From contig NZ_CP024201.1 of the NCBI RefSeq assembly GCF_002749615.1, positions 620,001-684,000 of the forward strand: 64,000 nucleotides of DNA, given 5' to 3'. The notes under the pieces were generated by a model. The model saw only the letters and a list, made by a program, of their open reading frames with translations, made no database searches and was not told the DNA's origin. The first letter of the stretch is position 1. Every line of letters starts with the position of its first letter. This document shows positions 51,780 to 58,905 of this stretch, piece after piece. Both the position numbers and the translations under genes were made by a program. This DNA comes from Caulobacter mirabilis (lineage in GTDB: Bacteria; Pseudomonadota; Alphaproteobacteria; Caulobacterales; Caulobacteraceae).

Positions 51780-53081
51780 TCACGCGGGGTTGTCGAGGCT
51801 GAACAGGTCGGCCCCTTCGTCGTAGGCGAAGAGCTCGCCGTAGCGGCCCCACTGGATGACCGCCCTCAGGGTCTGCTCGGCATAGTCCTCGGACATGTAG
51901 TCCTCCAGTTCGTCGCGGAAACGGCGAGCCGGAGCCTGATGGGTCGGTCGGTCGTCGAGCACGCGCCGGACACGCCCCGCGAGCGGCACATAGGACAGCA
52001 GGTGCTGGGCGAAGAGCTGCTTCCGCTGATCCACCGTCGCCTCGACATAGCGACGCGCCGCGGGCAGCAGCCGCAGGTCGCCGCCCTCCAGTTCGGCGAA
52101 GCGCAGCAGCTGCAGAACCTCGGCGATCGGGAAGAGCTCGTCGGCCTCGTACCGCAGTTCGCCGGCGAGCTGGGGCAGATCGGCCTCGCCGTCGTACGGG
52201 GCGGCGGCCACGGCCTCCATCAGACCGGCCAGGGTGTTGGTCGACACGCGCGGCAGCACCATGCCGACGCCCGTCCCTGGGAACAGGCCTTCGCGAGGCT
52301 GGTCCGGCGTCGCCCGGGTCGTCATGCGGACGTAGATGTCCTCGACCAGGGCGCGGAACGCCGGATCCTGGCGATCACGTGGCTGCGGCAGCTCCACCTT
52401 GATCTCGGCCGTGACCCGGCCCGGGTTGGACGAGAACACCAGAATGCGGTCGCACATCAGCACCGCCTCCTCGATGTTGTGCGTGACCATCAGGATCGAC
52501 TTGATCGGCATGCGGCCCTCCGACCACAGGTCGAGCAGGTCGGTGCGCAGGGTCTCGGCGGTCAGCACGTCCAAGGCGGAGAACGGCTCGTCCATCAGCA
52601 GTATCGAGGGATCGACGACGAGGGCGCGGGCCAGACCCACGCGCTGGCGCATGCCGCCGGACAGTTCCTTCGGATAGGCGTTCTCGAAGCCGTCCAGGCC
52701 GATCAGGTCGATGGCCGCCAGGGCGCGCCTGCGGCGCTCGGCCGGCGCGACCCGCTTGGCCTCCAGGCCGACCTCGACGTTCTGCTGCACCGTCAGCCAG
52801 GGAAAGAGCGCGAAGCTCTGGAAGACCATGCTGACCGTGGTCGCCGGTTCGTCTGGCCCGCGCGGGAAGGCGATCTCGCCGGAGGTGGGCGCGATCAGAC
52901 CGGCGATGGAGCGCAGCAGGGTCGACTTGCCCGAGCCGGAGCGGCCGAGCAGGCCGACGATCTCGTTGTCGAACAGGGTCAGGTCGACGTCGTCGAGGAC
53001 GAGGAGGTCGCCGCCCGCCTTGCCGTAGTGATGGCGGACGTTCCTCACTTCCACGAGGCGGCGTTCTTCGATGAGGGTCAT
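51780..53081 (-). CDS. ABC transporter ATPase (NitT/TauT type) with C-terminal AAA-associated domain
   Basis: A 433-residue protein from ATG 53081 (MTLIEERRLVEVRNVRHHYG). Nucleotide-binding domain: Walker A GRSGSGKST (about residues 46-54), Q-loop FQSFALFPW, signature LSGGMRQRVGLARAL (about 146-160), Walker B ILLMDEPFSALD and H-loop MVTHN. The remaining 170 residues (about 265-433) form the extra C-terminal domain seen in a subset of nitrate/sulfonate-type ATPases. It follows the permease gene after 11 nt, so the two form an operon. The substrate is unknown. Confidence 0.9.
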   Translation of the reverse strand: MTLIEERRLVEVRNVRHHYGKAGGDLLVLDDVDLTLFDNEIVGLLGRSGSGKSTLLRSIAGLIAPTSGEIAFPRGPDEPATTVSMVFQSFALFPWLTVQQNVEVGLEAKRVAPAERRRRALAAIDLIGLDGFENAYPKELSGGMRQRVGLARALVVDPSILLMDEPFSALDVLTAETLRTDLLDLWSEGRMPIKSILMVTHNIEEAVLMCDRILVFSSNPGRVTAEIKVELPQPRDRQDPAFRALVEDIYVRMTTRATPDQPREGLFPGTGVGMVLPRVSTNTLAGLMEAVAAAPYDGEADLPQLAGELRYEADELFPIAEVLQLLRFAELEGGDLRLLPAARRYVEATVDQRKQLFAQHLLSYVPLAGRVRRVLDDRPTHQAPARRFRDELEDYMSEDYAEQTLRAVIQWGRYGELFAYDEGADLFSLDNPA

Positions 53082-53092
53082 GGCGATCTCCC

Positions 53093-54844
53093 TTAGTCGA
53101 GGCGAAGGCGGCGCTCGGCGAACCGGTACAGCGGCCGCCACAGGGCGCGGTTGAAGGCGATGACGAAGATGGACATGACCGCCACGCCCAGGGCGACGCG
53201 GGCGTAGTCGCCGGCGGCGGTCGCGTTGGCGATGAAGGAGCCGAGGCCCGCGGCCTCGAGACGCTTGCCGCCCCAGCTCACCGCTTCGGCGACGATGCTG
53301 GCGTTCCACGAGCCTCCGGAGGCGGTCAGCGCGCCGGTGACGTAGTAGGGGAAGATCCCCGGCAACCCGACCTGGCGCCACCATTGCCAGCCGCGCACGC
53401 CGAAGATGTTCGCGGCCTCCCTCAGGTCGCTCGGGATGGCGCTGGCCCCGGCGATGACGTTGAACAGGATGTACCACTGGGTCCCCAGCACCATCAGCGG
53501 CGAGAGCCAGATGTTGGGGTTCAGGTTGAGGCCGACGATCGCTGCGACCGCGAACGGGAAGAGGACGTTGGCCGGGAACGCCGCCAGGAACTGGGCGATC
53601 GGCTGCAGCCTTTCCGCCCAGGCCGGCCGCAGGCCGATCCAGACCCCGATCGGAACCCAGATCAGCGTCGCCAGGGCGATCAGGACGACCACCCGGACCA
53701 GGGTGGCCAGGCCGAGGCCGAAGGCGGTCAGGGCGTCGTCCCGGGTGAGGCTGGCGCTGACGAACGACCACAGAAGCCAGGTCGCGCCCAGGCCGGCGAC
53801 CGCCACCACGGCGATCCAGAGGCCGTCCAAGGCGCGGCTCGCGGCCGGCGCCAGGCGCGCCTTGGGCAGGCGCGCGGCCGGCCAGTCGATGAGCGACATG
53901 GCCTTGGCGGGCCAGCTGAGCGGCGCCACGACGATGCGCGCCCAGCGCGTGCGGCGGACGAGGTCGTAGAGCCATGAGCCCGGCCGGCTCTGCGACGCCG
54001 TCTGCTCGAAGCGGAACTTGTCGGCCCAGGCGACGATCGGCCGGAAGACGAACTGGTCGTAGAGCACGATCACCACGGCCATGGCCCCGACGCCGATCGC
54101 CACCGCCTTCATGTTCTCCTGGGCGATCGCCAGCGAGAGCCAGGAGCCGATTCCCGGCAGGGTGACGGTGGTGTCGCCGACGGTGATGGCTTCCGAGGCC
54201 ACGACGAAGAACCAGCCGCCGGACATCGACATCATGACGTTCCAGACCAGGCTCGGCGTGGCGAAGGGCAGCTCCAGCCGAACGAAGCGCCGCCAGGGCG
54301 AGAAGCCGAACTGGCGGCTGACTTCGTCCAGGTCGTTCGGGATCGTCCGCAGCGACTGGTAGAAGCTGAAGGCCATGTTCCAGGCCTGACTGGTGAAGAT
54401 CGCGAAGATCGCCGCGCACTCGACCCCCAGCTGGCGACCGGGAAACAGTCCCATGAAGAAGGTGACGGTGAAGGTCAGGAAGCCGAGCACCGGCACCGAC
54501 TGCAGGATGTCCAGCGCCGGTACGATGATCAGTTCGGCCTTGCGGCTCTTGGCGGCGAGCGTCGCCACCGTGAAGGTGAAGATCAGCGACGCGCCGAGCG
54601 CCAGGAACATGCGCATCGTCGTGCGAAGCGCGTACTCCGGCAGGCGGGCGGCGTCGAGCGTCACTGGGGCCTGCTTCAGCGCCGCCAGGGATTGGCTCAT
54701 GTCCTCGGCGCCGCGCACGATCAGGATCGCGGCGGCGGCGAGCAGCAGGAACGCGATCAGGTCCGCCCAGGACGGGGCGATTCCGATGCGCAGGAACCGC
54801 GCGAACGGACGCGCGGACCTATGGTCTCCGGAGAGGAACACCAT
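53093..54844 (-). CDS. ABC transporter permease, two fused permease domains
   Basis: A 583-residue protein made of two binding-protein-dependent permease units. Unit 1 (about residues 70-285) has the ATPase-contact loop WRRFVRLELPFATPSLVWN; unit 2 (about 380-575) has WQWWRQVGLPGIFPYYVTGA. Each unit has about six helices, joined by a linker with a helix near 340-365. Such fused permeases belong to the NitT/TauT-like group. No periplasmic binding protein gene lies on either side, so the substrate receptor must be elsewhere or absent. The start at 54844 is the outermost ATG with a plausible N-terminus. Confidence 0.88.
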   Translation of the reverse strand: MVFLSGDHRSARPFARFLRIGIAPSWADLIAFLLLAAAAILIVRGAEDMSQSLAALKQAPVTLDAARLPEYALRTTMRMFLALGASLIFTFTVATLAAKSRKAELIIVPALDILQSVPVLGFLTFTVTFFMGLFPGRQLGVECAAIFAIFTSQAWNMAFSFYQSLRTIPNDLDEVSRQFGFSPWRRFVRLELPFATPSLVWNVMMSMSGGWFFVVASEAITVGDTTVTLPGIGSWLSLAIAQENMKAVAIGVGAMAVVIVLYDQFVFRPIVAWADKFRFEQTASQSRPGSWLYDLVRRTRWARIVVAPLSWPAKAMSLIDWPAARLPKARLAPAASRALDGLWIAVVAVAGLGATWLLWSFVSASLTRDDALTAFGLGLATLVRVVVLIALATLIWVPIGVWIGLRPAWAERLQPIAQFLAAFPANVLFPFAVAAIVGLNLNPNIWLSPLMVLGTQWYILFNVIAGASAIPSDLREAANIFGVRGWQWWRQVGLPGIFPYYVTGALTASGGSWNASIVAEAVSWGGKRLEAAGLGSFIANATAAGDYARVALGVAVMSIFVIAFNRALWRPLYRFAERRLRLD

Positions 54845-55205
54845 GGGGCTCTACCTCGTGAGGGGCCGCGAAGGCCGTCACGACAGGAGCCCGAAACCAG
54901 ACCCTAGCGGGACGCCCTCAGCGGCGCGTTAGATCGACTGTGACTGTCGCTGGGCATGGGTTTGAGAGTTCCGTTGAAGGGCGGGCGTCCCGCGAGGAGG
55001 CGCCGACAGCGCGCCAATGATCCTCTGAGCCCAGCCTGTCAAGGCGCGTTGTTCGCCGATCCTGGGGGCGTCGAAGTCTAGCGGCCGGCACAGCTTGCCT
55101 TGGCCGACAACCGTGCCGATCCCGCCGCGCCCTCTTGGGCGGCGCGCCGTCGATCGGCCGCTCTTGGAAACCGGCCTCGGCAAGGGGCGCCCCGTCAGAA
55201 AGCGG
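54845..55205. other. Divergent intergenic region
   Basis: No credible gene in about 360 nt between the divergent permease and tyrosinase genes; the open frames have no family features. It should contain the promoter of the ABC transporter operon. GCTAGGGT on the minus strand (near 54900) resembles a -10 or the start of a known riboswitch core, but the rest does not fit (see rejected items). Confidence 0.4.
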
Positions 55206-55234
55206 TTGGCCTCAAAGGTTAACGCGCTATAAAC
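55206..55234 (+). promoter_or_regulatory. Candidate promoter for the tyrosinase operon
   Basis: TTGGCCT (55206-55212), 13 nt, GCTATAAAC (55226-55234): a strong -10 and correct spacing for the Caulobacter consensus, 35 nt before the tyrosinase ATG. Confidence 0.6.
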
Positions 55235-55268
55235 ACAACCATTCGTTGATCAAACAGGGAGCGGTCCG

Positions 55269-56759
55269 ATGACCCAGTCCGTGAGTCGGCGTTTGGTGGT
55301 GGGGGGCGGCGCTGTGACGGCCCTCGGCGTGGCGGGCCTCGTGTCCGGCTGCGACAAGCTCGAAGACCTTTTCACCCAGATCCAGAACCGGCCGGTCCGC
55401 AAGAACGTGGCCACGCTGGACCCCAACGGGCCGGAGCTGACGGCCTACAAGGCGGCGGTCACGGCGATGCGCGGCCTCAGCGCGTCCGACAACCGCAACT
55501 GGACGAAGCAGGCGGAGATCCACCTGAACCACTGCCCGCACGGCAACTGGTTCTTCCTGTCCTGGCACCGGGCCTATCTGTACGCCTTCGAGGCGATCTG
55601 CCGGCAGATGTCCGGCGATACGACCTTCGCGCTGCCCTACTGGAACTGGCAGGCGCAGCCGAGCGTGCCGGCGCCGTTCTGGGTCGCGGGCTCGCCGCTG
55701 AACTACAGCCCGCGGTCGGCCACCCCGACCAGCGTCATCCCGCCGGGGATCACCGACCCGCCGACGATGGAGGACATCCAGTCGCTGACCGACTTCCAGT
55801 CCTACGCCAGCTACGCCTCGACCGCCCCGCGGGGCGGGACCGGCGGGGGCACGGGCGAGCTGGAAGGCACGCCGCACAACTCCGTGCACGGCTTCGTCGG
55901 CGGCACCATGGGCACCTACATGTCGCCGCTGGATCCGGTGTTCTGGACCCACCACTGCATGATCGACGCCTGCTGGGTCGACTGGAACATCCGTCGCGGC
56001 CACCAGAACACCAACGACCCGGTCTGGACCGGCTACACCTTCACCGACTTCTTCGACCGGGCCGGCGATCCGATGACGATCACCACCAGCCAGGTGCTGC
56101 TGATGCCGCTGCTCAACTACCGCTACGACGATCCGGTGATCGGCGAGCCGGGACCGGGCGAGCTGAAGGCGGCCATGCGGTCGAACGCCGACGCCCAGGC
56201 CCTGAAGAAGACCCTGGAGACCGGCGGGCCGTCGACCTTCAAGATCACCCAGCGGGTGCCGGTCGCGCAGGGGCTGGAGGTCAACACCGTCCGGCCGACC
56301 CAGGCGGCGGCGAAGCTGTCGACGGACGCCCTGACCGCCTCGCTGGACCGCCGCGAGCGGCTGTTCCTCAGCGTCGCGATCGCCAAGCCGCCGGCCGAGA
56401 ACGACTTCTTCGTCCGGGTGTTCGTGGGCAAGCCCGACGCCACGGCGCAGACGCCGATCACCGACCCGCACTACGCCGGCAGCTTCGCCTTCTTCGGCGA
56501 CGACGACGCGGCGGCGAACGCGCTCGGGGCGGGCCACGGCCAGCACATGACGGCCAAGCGCAACTTCATCGTCGGCATCGACTCGACGGCGGCGGCGCTG
56601 TCCAAGGCCGGAGCCCTGAAAGGCGGCGCCGAACTGCCGATCACCCTGGTGACCGTGCCGTTCGAGCCGCAGCGGGCCGTCAAATCCACGGGGTTCTCCG
56701 TGGGGCAGCTTGAACTTCTGGTCAGTCCGGAGCCAAGCTCCGAACCGGCCAAACAATGA
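55269..56759 (+). CDS. Tyrosinase family copper oxidase, exported
   Basis: A 496-residue type-3 copper protein that should oxidise phenols. CAGGGAGCGGTCCG precedes the ATG. The N-terminus has a Tat-like twin arginine (SRRLVVGGGAVTALG) and a lipobox cysteine (LVSGC28). The CuA site is HLNHCPHGNWFFLSWHR (H85 or H88, H91, H100), with C89 placed for a Cys-His thioether. The CuB site is HNSVHGF (about H202, H206) and DPVFWTHHCMIDACW (about 228). The C-terminal third (about 360-490, with FFVRVFVGKPDA) resembles the beta-sandwich tail of plant polyphenol oxidases. It overlaps the next gene by ATGA. Confidence 0.9.
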   Translation: MTQSVSRRLVVGGGAVTALGVAGLVSGCDKLEDLFTQIQNRPVRKNVATLDPNGPELTAYKAAVTAMRGLSASDNRNWTKQAEIHLNHCPHGNWFFLSWHRAYLYAFEAICRQMSGDTTFALPYWNWQAQPSVPAPFWVAGSPLNYSPRSATPTSVIPPGITDPPTMEDIQSLTDFQSYASYASTAPRGGTGGGTGELEGTPHNSVHGFVGGTMGTYMSPLDPVFWTHHCMIDACWVDWNIRRGHQNTNDPVWTGYTFTDFFDRAGDPMTITTSQVLLMPLLNYRYDDPVIGEPGPGELKAAMRSNADAQALKKTLETGGPSTFKITQRVPVAQGLEVNTVRPTQAAAKLSTDALTASLDRRERLFLSVAIAKPPAENDFFVRVFVGKPDATAQTPITDPHYAGSFAFFGDDDAAANALGAGHGQHMTAKRNFIVGIDSTAAALSKAGALKGGAELPITLVTVPFEPQRAVKSTGFSVGQLELLVSPEPSSEPAKQ

Positions 56760-57229
56760 GAAGGCGGCGGCCCTTCGGGGCCGCCGACCCCGGAATGACA
56801 GTCGCCGCCATCAGCCTGATCCTCGCCCTCGCGGCCGCCTGCGCGCCTGGAGCCGGCATGACGGAAAACATCCGCCTCAGTCTCGATCGGCCGGAGCGCG
56901 AGATGTCGGGGGCGCTGCCGCGTGCGATCGCGACCGCTTCGCCGCCGACGGCGACCCTGGTGGTGAACCGCATCGAGAACCCGGCCCGCCGCGCCTTCAT
57001 CATCGAGGTGGAGCTGCGCCCGCCCGGCCGTCCGCCGGTGCGCCTGGGCGGGGCGGCGCCCTATCCTCCCGACCAGCGTGGTCGCTATGTGCTGACCTCG
57101 AAGGCGGGAACGCGGTTCATCGTCGGCTCCGACCTGTATGTGAGGCTGCGGCCGTTGAACCCGCGAGAGACCGGCGACATCGTCGTCGACCTGTCGATCA
57201 CGGCCGGCGCGGCCCCTGAGCCGCGCTAG
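56756..57229 (+). CDS. Putative lipoprotein partner of the tyrosinase
   Basis: A 157-residue protein whose ATG overlaps the tyrosinase stop (56756-56759), so it is translationally coupled. A hydrophobic segment (about residues 15-29, TVAAISLILALAAAC) ends in a possible lipobox cysteine; ATG 56798 is an alternative start that would give a shorter signal peptide. The mature part looks like a beta-sandwich (ATLVVNRIENPARRAFIIEV, RYVLTSKAGTRFIVG). No family recognised. Tyrosinases elsewhere need small caddie proteins; such a role here is a guess. Confidence 0.65.
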   Translation: MRRRRPFGAADPGMTVAAISLILALAAACAPGAGMTENIRLSLDRPEREMSGALPRAIATASPPTATLVVNRIENPARRAFIIEVELRPPGRPPVRLGGAAPYPPDQRGRYVLTSKAGTRFIVGSDLYVRLRPLNPRETGDIVVDLSITAGAAPEPR

Positions 57230-57270
57230 GGCGGTCGCCCATCGGCGAAAATAAGTCGCCGGCCCGCGAC

Positions 57271-57294
57271 GGAAATCCCGCCGCCATGCATCGT
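57271..57294 (+). promoter_or_regulatory. ECF sigma promoter before the sigma factor gene
   Basis: GGAAAT (57271-57276), 12 nt, CATCGT (57289-57294), identical in both boxes and spacing to the promoter of the downstream TonB receptor. It implies that the ECF sigma factor transcribes its own gene. Confidence 0.72.
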
Positions 57295-57321
57295 ACCCCT
57301 GATGGGGGAACCTTCGAACGG

Positions 57322-57888
57322 ATGGCGCAGGATCGACGAGACGTGGTGGCGTGGGTCGGACAACAGGTGTTGCCGCACGAGGGCGACGTGCGGGCGTGGC
57401 TGCGCGGCCTGTCGGTCAGCGAGCATCAGGTCGACGATATCGTGCAGGAGGCCTACTGCCGCATCGCCGCGCTCGACAGCATCGCCCACATCGCCAGCGG
57501 CCGAGCCTATCTGTTCGGCGCCGCCCGGAACATCATGCTCGAGCAGATCCGCCGCTCGCGCATCGTGCGTTTCGAGACCATGAGCGAGATCGAACGGCTG
57601 GAGGCCGCCGACGGCCAACCCTCGCCCGAGCAGGCGGTTGACGGCCGCCGCCAGCTGGAACGGGTCAAGGCCCTGATCGCCGCCTTGCCGGACCGTTGCC
57701 GCCAGGTGTTCGAGCTGCGCCGGGTCCAGGGTCTGTCGCAGCGCGAGACCGCCGCCCGCCTGGGCGTGACCGAAAATGTCGTCGAGGCCCAGACCGCCCG
57801 CGGCCTGAAGCTGGTGCTCAAGGCTCTCGCCGACCCCGCCGACCAACCTGTAGAGACCCAGCATGTCCGACGCGTCCACCGCCCGTGA
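57322..57888 (+). CDS. FecI-like ECF RNA polymerase sigma factor
   Basis: A 188-residue sigma factor. ATG 57322 (MAQDRRDVVAWVGQQVLPHE) is chosen because the in-frame ATG 57286 lies inside the -10 of the ECF promoter. Region 2 is at about residues 20-85 (VDDIVQEAYCRIAAL, RAYLFGAARNIMLEQIRR) and region 4 at about 115-170 (LIAALPDRCRQVFELRRVQG, then LSQRETAARLGVTENVVE). It is the sigma part of a FecI-FecR-TonB-receptor signalling circuit and overlaps fecR by 26 nt. Confidence 0.92.
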   Translation: MAQDRRDVVAWVGQQVLPHEGDVRAWLRGLSVSEHQVDDIVQEAYCRIAALDSIAHIASGRAYLFGAARNIMLEQIRRSRIVRFETMSEIERLEAADGQPSPEQAVDGRRQLERVKALIAALPDRCRQVFELRRVQGLSQRETAARLGVTENVVEAQTARGLKLVLKALADPADQPVETQHVRRVHRP

Positions 57889-58807
57889 GATCGACGAGGC
57901 GGCGGCCGACTGGGCCGTCCGGCTCGACGCCGACCCGGCGCGCTATGCCGCGGCGGTCGAGACCTGGCTGGCGGGCGACCCGCGCCGCGCGGGCGCCCTG
58001 CTGCGGGCTCGAGCGGCGCTGAGTTTTATCGACGCGGCGGCGGATGGCGGCGGGGTCGCCACGCCGCGGCGGCGAGGGCCTTCACGGCGCGGGCTCCTGG
58101 CCGGGGGCGGACTGTTGGCGGCGGGACTGGCGGGACTGACGGTCTGGCGCGGCATGGGGGACCGCTACGACACCGGCCTGGGCGAGGTGCGGCGCGTGTC
58201 CTTGGCCGACGGCTCGACGACGACGATCAACACCCAGAGTGCGGTCGGGGTCAGCCTGGAGCCTGAGGTGCGTCGCGTCCGGCTGGCGCGGGGCGAGGCC
58301 TGGTTTCGCGTGGCCAAGGACGCGACGCGGCCGTTCGTGGTCGAGGCCGGCAATGCGCGGGTCCGTGCGGTCGGCACCGCCTTCTCCGTCCGTCGGCGCG
58401 ACGACGGCGTCGAGGTCCTGGTCACCGAGGGCGTGGTCGAGGTCTGGCGGGCGGGCGCCGAGGTCTCGCGCTCCCGCGTCGCGGCCGGTGAGAAAGCCTA
58501 TGTCTATGAAGAGCAGCCGGCTCAAGCCGTGCGCGCCGCGCCGAACGAGATCGAGGACGCCCTGGCCTGGCGACAGGGCCAGATCGTGCTGACCGGCACG
58601 ACGCTGGCCGAGGCCGCCTCGGAGTTCAACCGCTACAACCACCGCAAGCTGGTCATCGATGAGCCCGACCTGGCCGGAGAGACCCTGGTCGGTCGCTTCC
58701 GCGCCGACGAGCCGGACAGCTTCGCCCGCGCCGCGGCCTCCACGCTCGGCGCCGCCGTGCGTGAGGACGGCGGGACGATCCACCTGTCCCGTAAACGACT
58801 GTATTGA
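57863..58807 (+). CDS. FecR-like anti-sigma/signal-transducing protein
   Basis: A 314-residue inner-membrane protein. The N-terminal cytoplasmic domain (about residues 8-60, AADWAVRLDADPARYAAAVE then WLAGDPRRAGALLRARAAL) is the DUF4880 sigma-binding part. One membrane helix (about 78-94, GLLAGGGLLAAGLAGLTVW) follows a basic stretch. The periplasmic FecR domain (about 105-200, VSLADGSTTTINTQSAV and GEAWFRVAKDATRPFVVEAG) and a short C-terminal STN-like domain (about 240-314) would touch the receptor's N-terminal domain. Its stop codon lies inside a 14-bp palindrome next to the receptor promoter. Confidence 0.93.
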   Translation: MSDASTAREIDEAAADWAVRLDADPARYAAAVETWLAGDPRRAGALLRARAALSFIDAAADGGGVATPRRRGPSRRGLLAGGGLLAAGLAGLTVWRGMGDRYDTGLGEVRRVSLADGSTTTINTQSAVGVSLEPEVRRVRLARGEAWFRVAKDATRPFVVEAGNARVRAVGTAFSVRRRDDGVEVLVTEGVVEVWRAGAEVSRSRVAAGEKAYVYEEQPAQAVRAAPNEIEDALAWRQGQIVLTGTTLAEAASEFNRYNHRKLVIDEPDLAGETLVGRFRADEPDSFARAAASTLGAAVREDGGTIHLSRKRLY

Positions 58808-58818
58808 CAAATTTGTCA
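58805..58818. promoter_or_regulatory. Perfect 14-bp palindrome before the receptor promoter
   Basis: TGACAAATTTGTCA, perfectly symmetrical and AT-rich in a GC-rich region, 10 nt upstream of the ECF -35. It could be an operator for a dimeric repressor. Confidence 0.5.
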
Positions 58819-58828
58819 GCCGGCCGAC

Positions 58829-58852
58829 GGAAATCGCCGGCCCGCGCATCGT
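58829..58852 (+). promoter_or_regulatory. ECF sigma promoter before the STN TonB receptor gene
   Basis: GGAAAT (58829-58834), 12 nt, CATCGT (58847-58852). Same boxes and spacing as at 57271-57294; GACGGAAATC is shared on the left, GCATCGT on the right. Confidence 0.75.
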
Positions 58853-58905
58853 CCCCCTTGAGACGCGAACAACGCGTCCGTCTAGTCACACAGGGGGAGA
58901 CACCA

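Noticed and set aside
54840..54960. Guanidine-type (ykkC) riboswitch before the ABC permease gene on the minus strand, suggested by GCTAGGGT
   Set aside because: Only the first conserved segment is similar. The CTGGTCCGAGAG and ACACGG segments of the known core are absent, so the match is not sufficient.
54929..55183. 84-codon minus-strand frame between the permease and tyrosinase genes
   Set aside because: Low-complexity Arg/Pro/Gly composition, no ribosome binding site, and overlap with the expected promoter region.
57286..57321. ATG 57286 as the start of the ECF sigma gene
   Set aside because: It lies within the spacer and -10 of the ECF promoter, so transcripts from that promoter would not include it.
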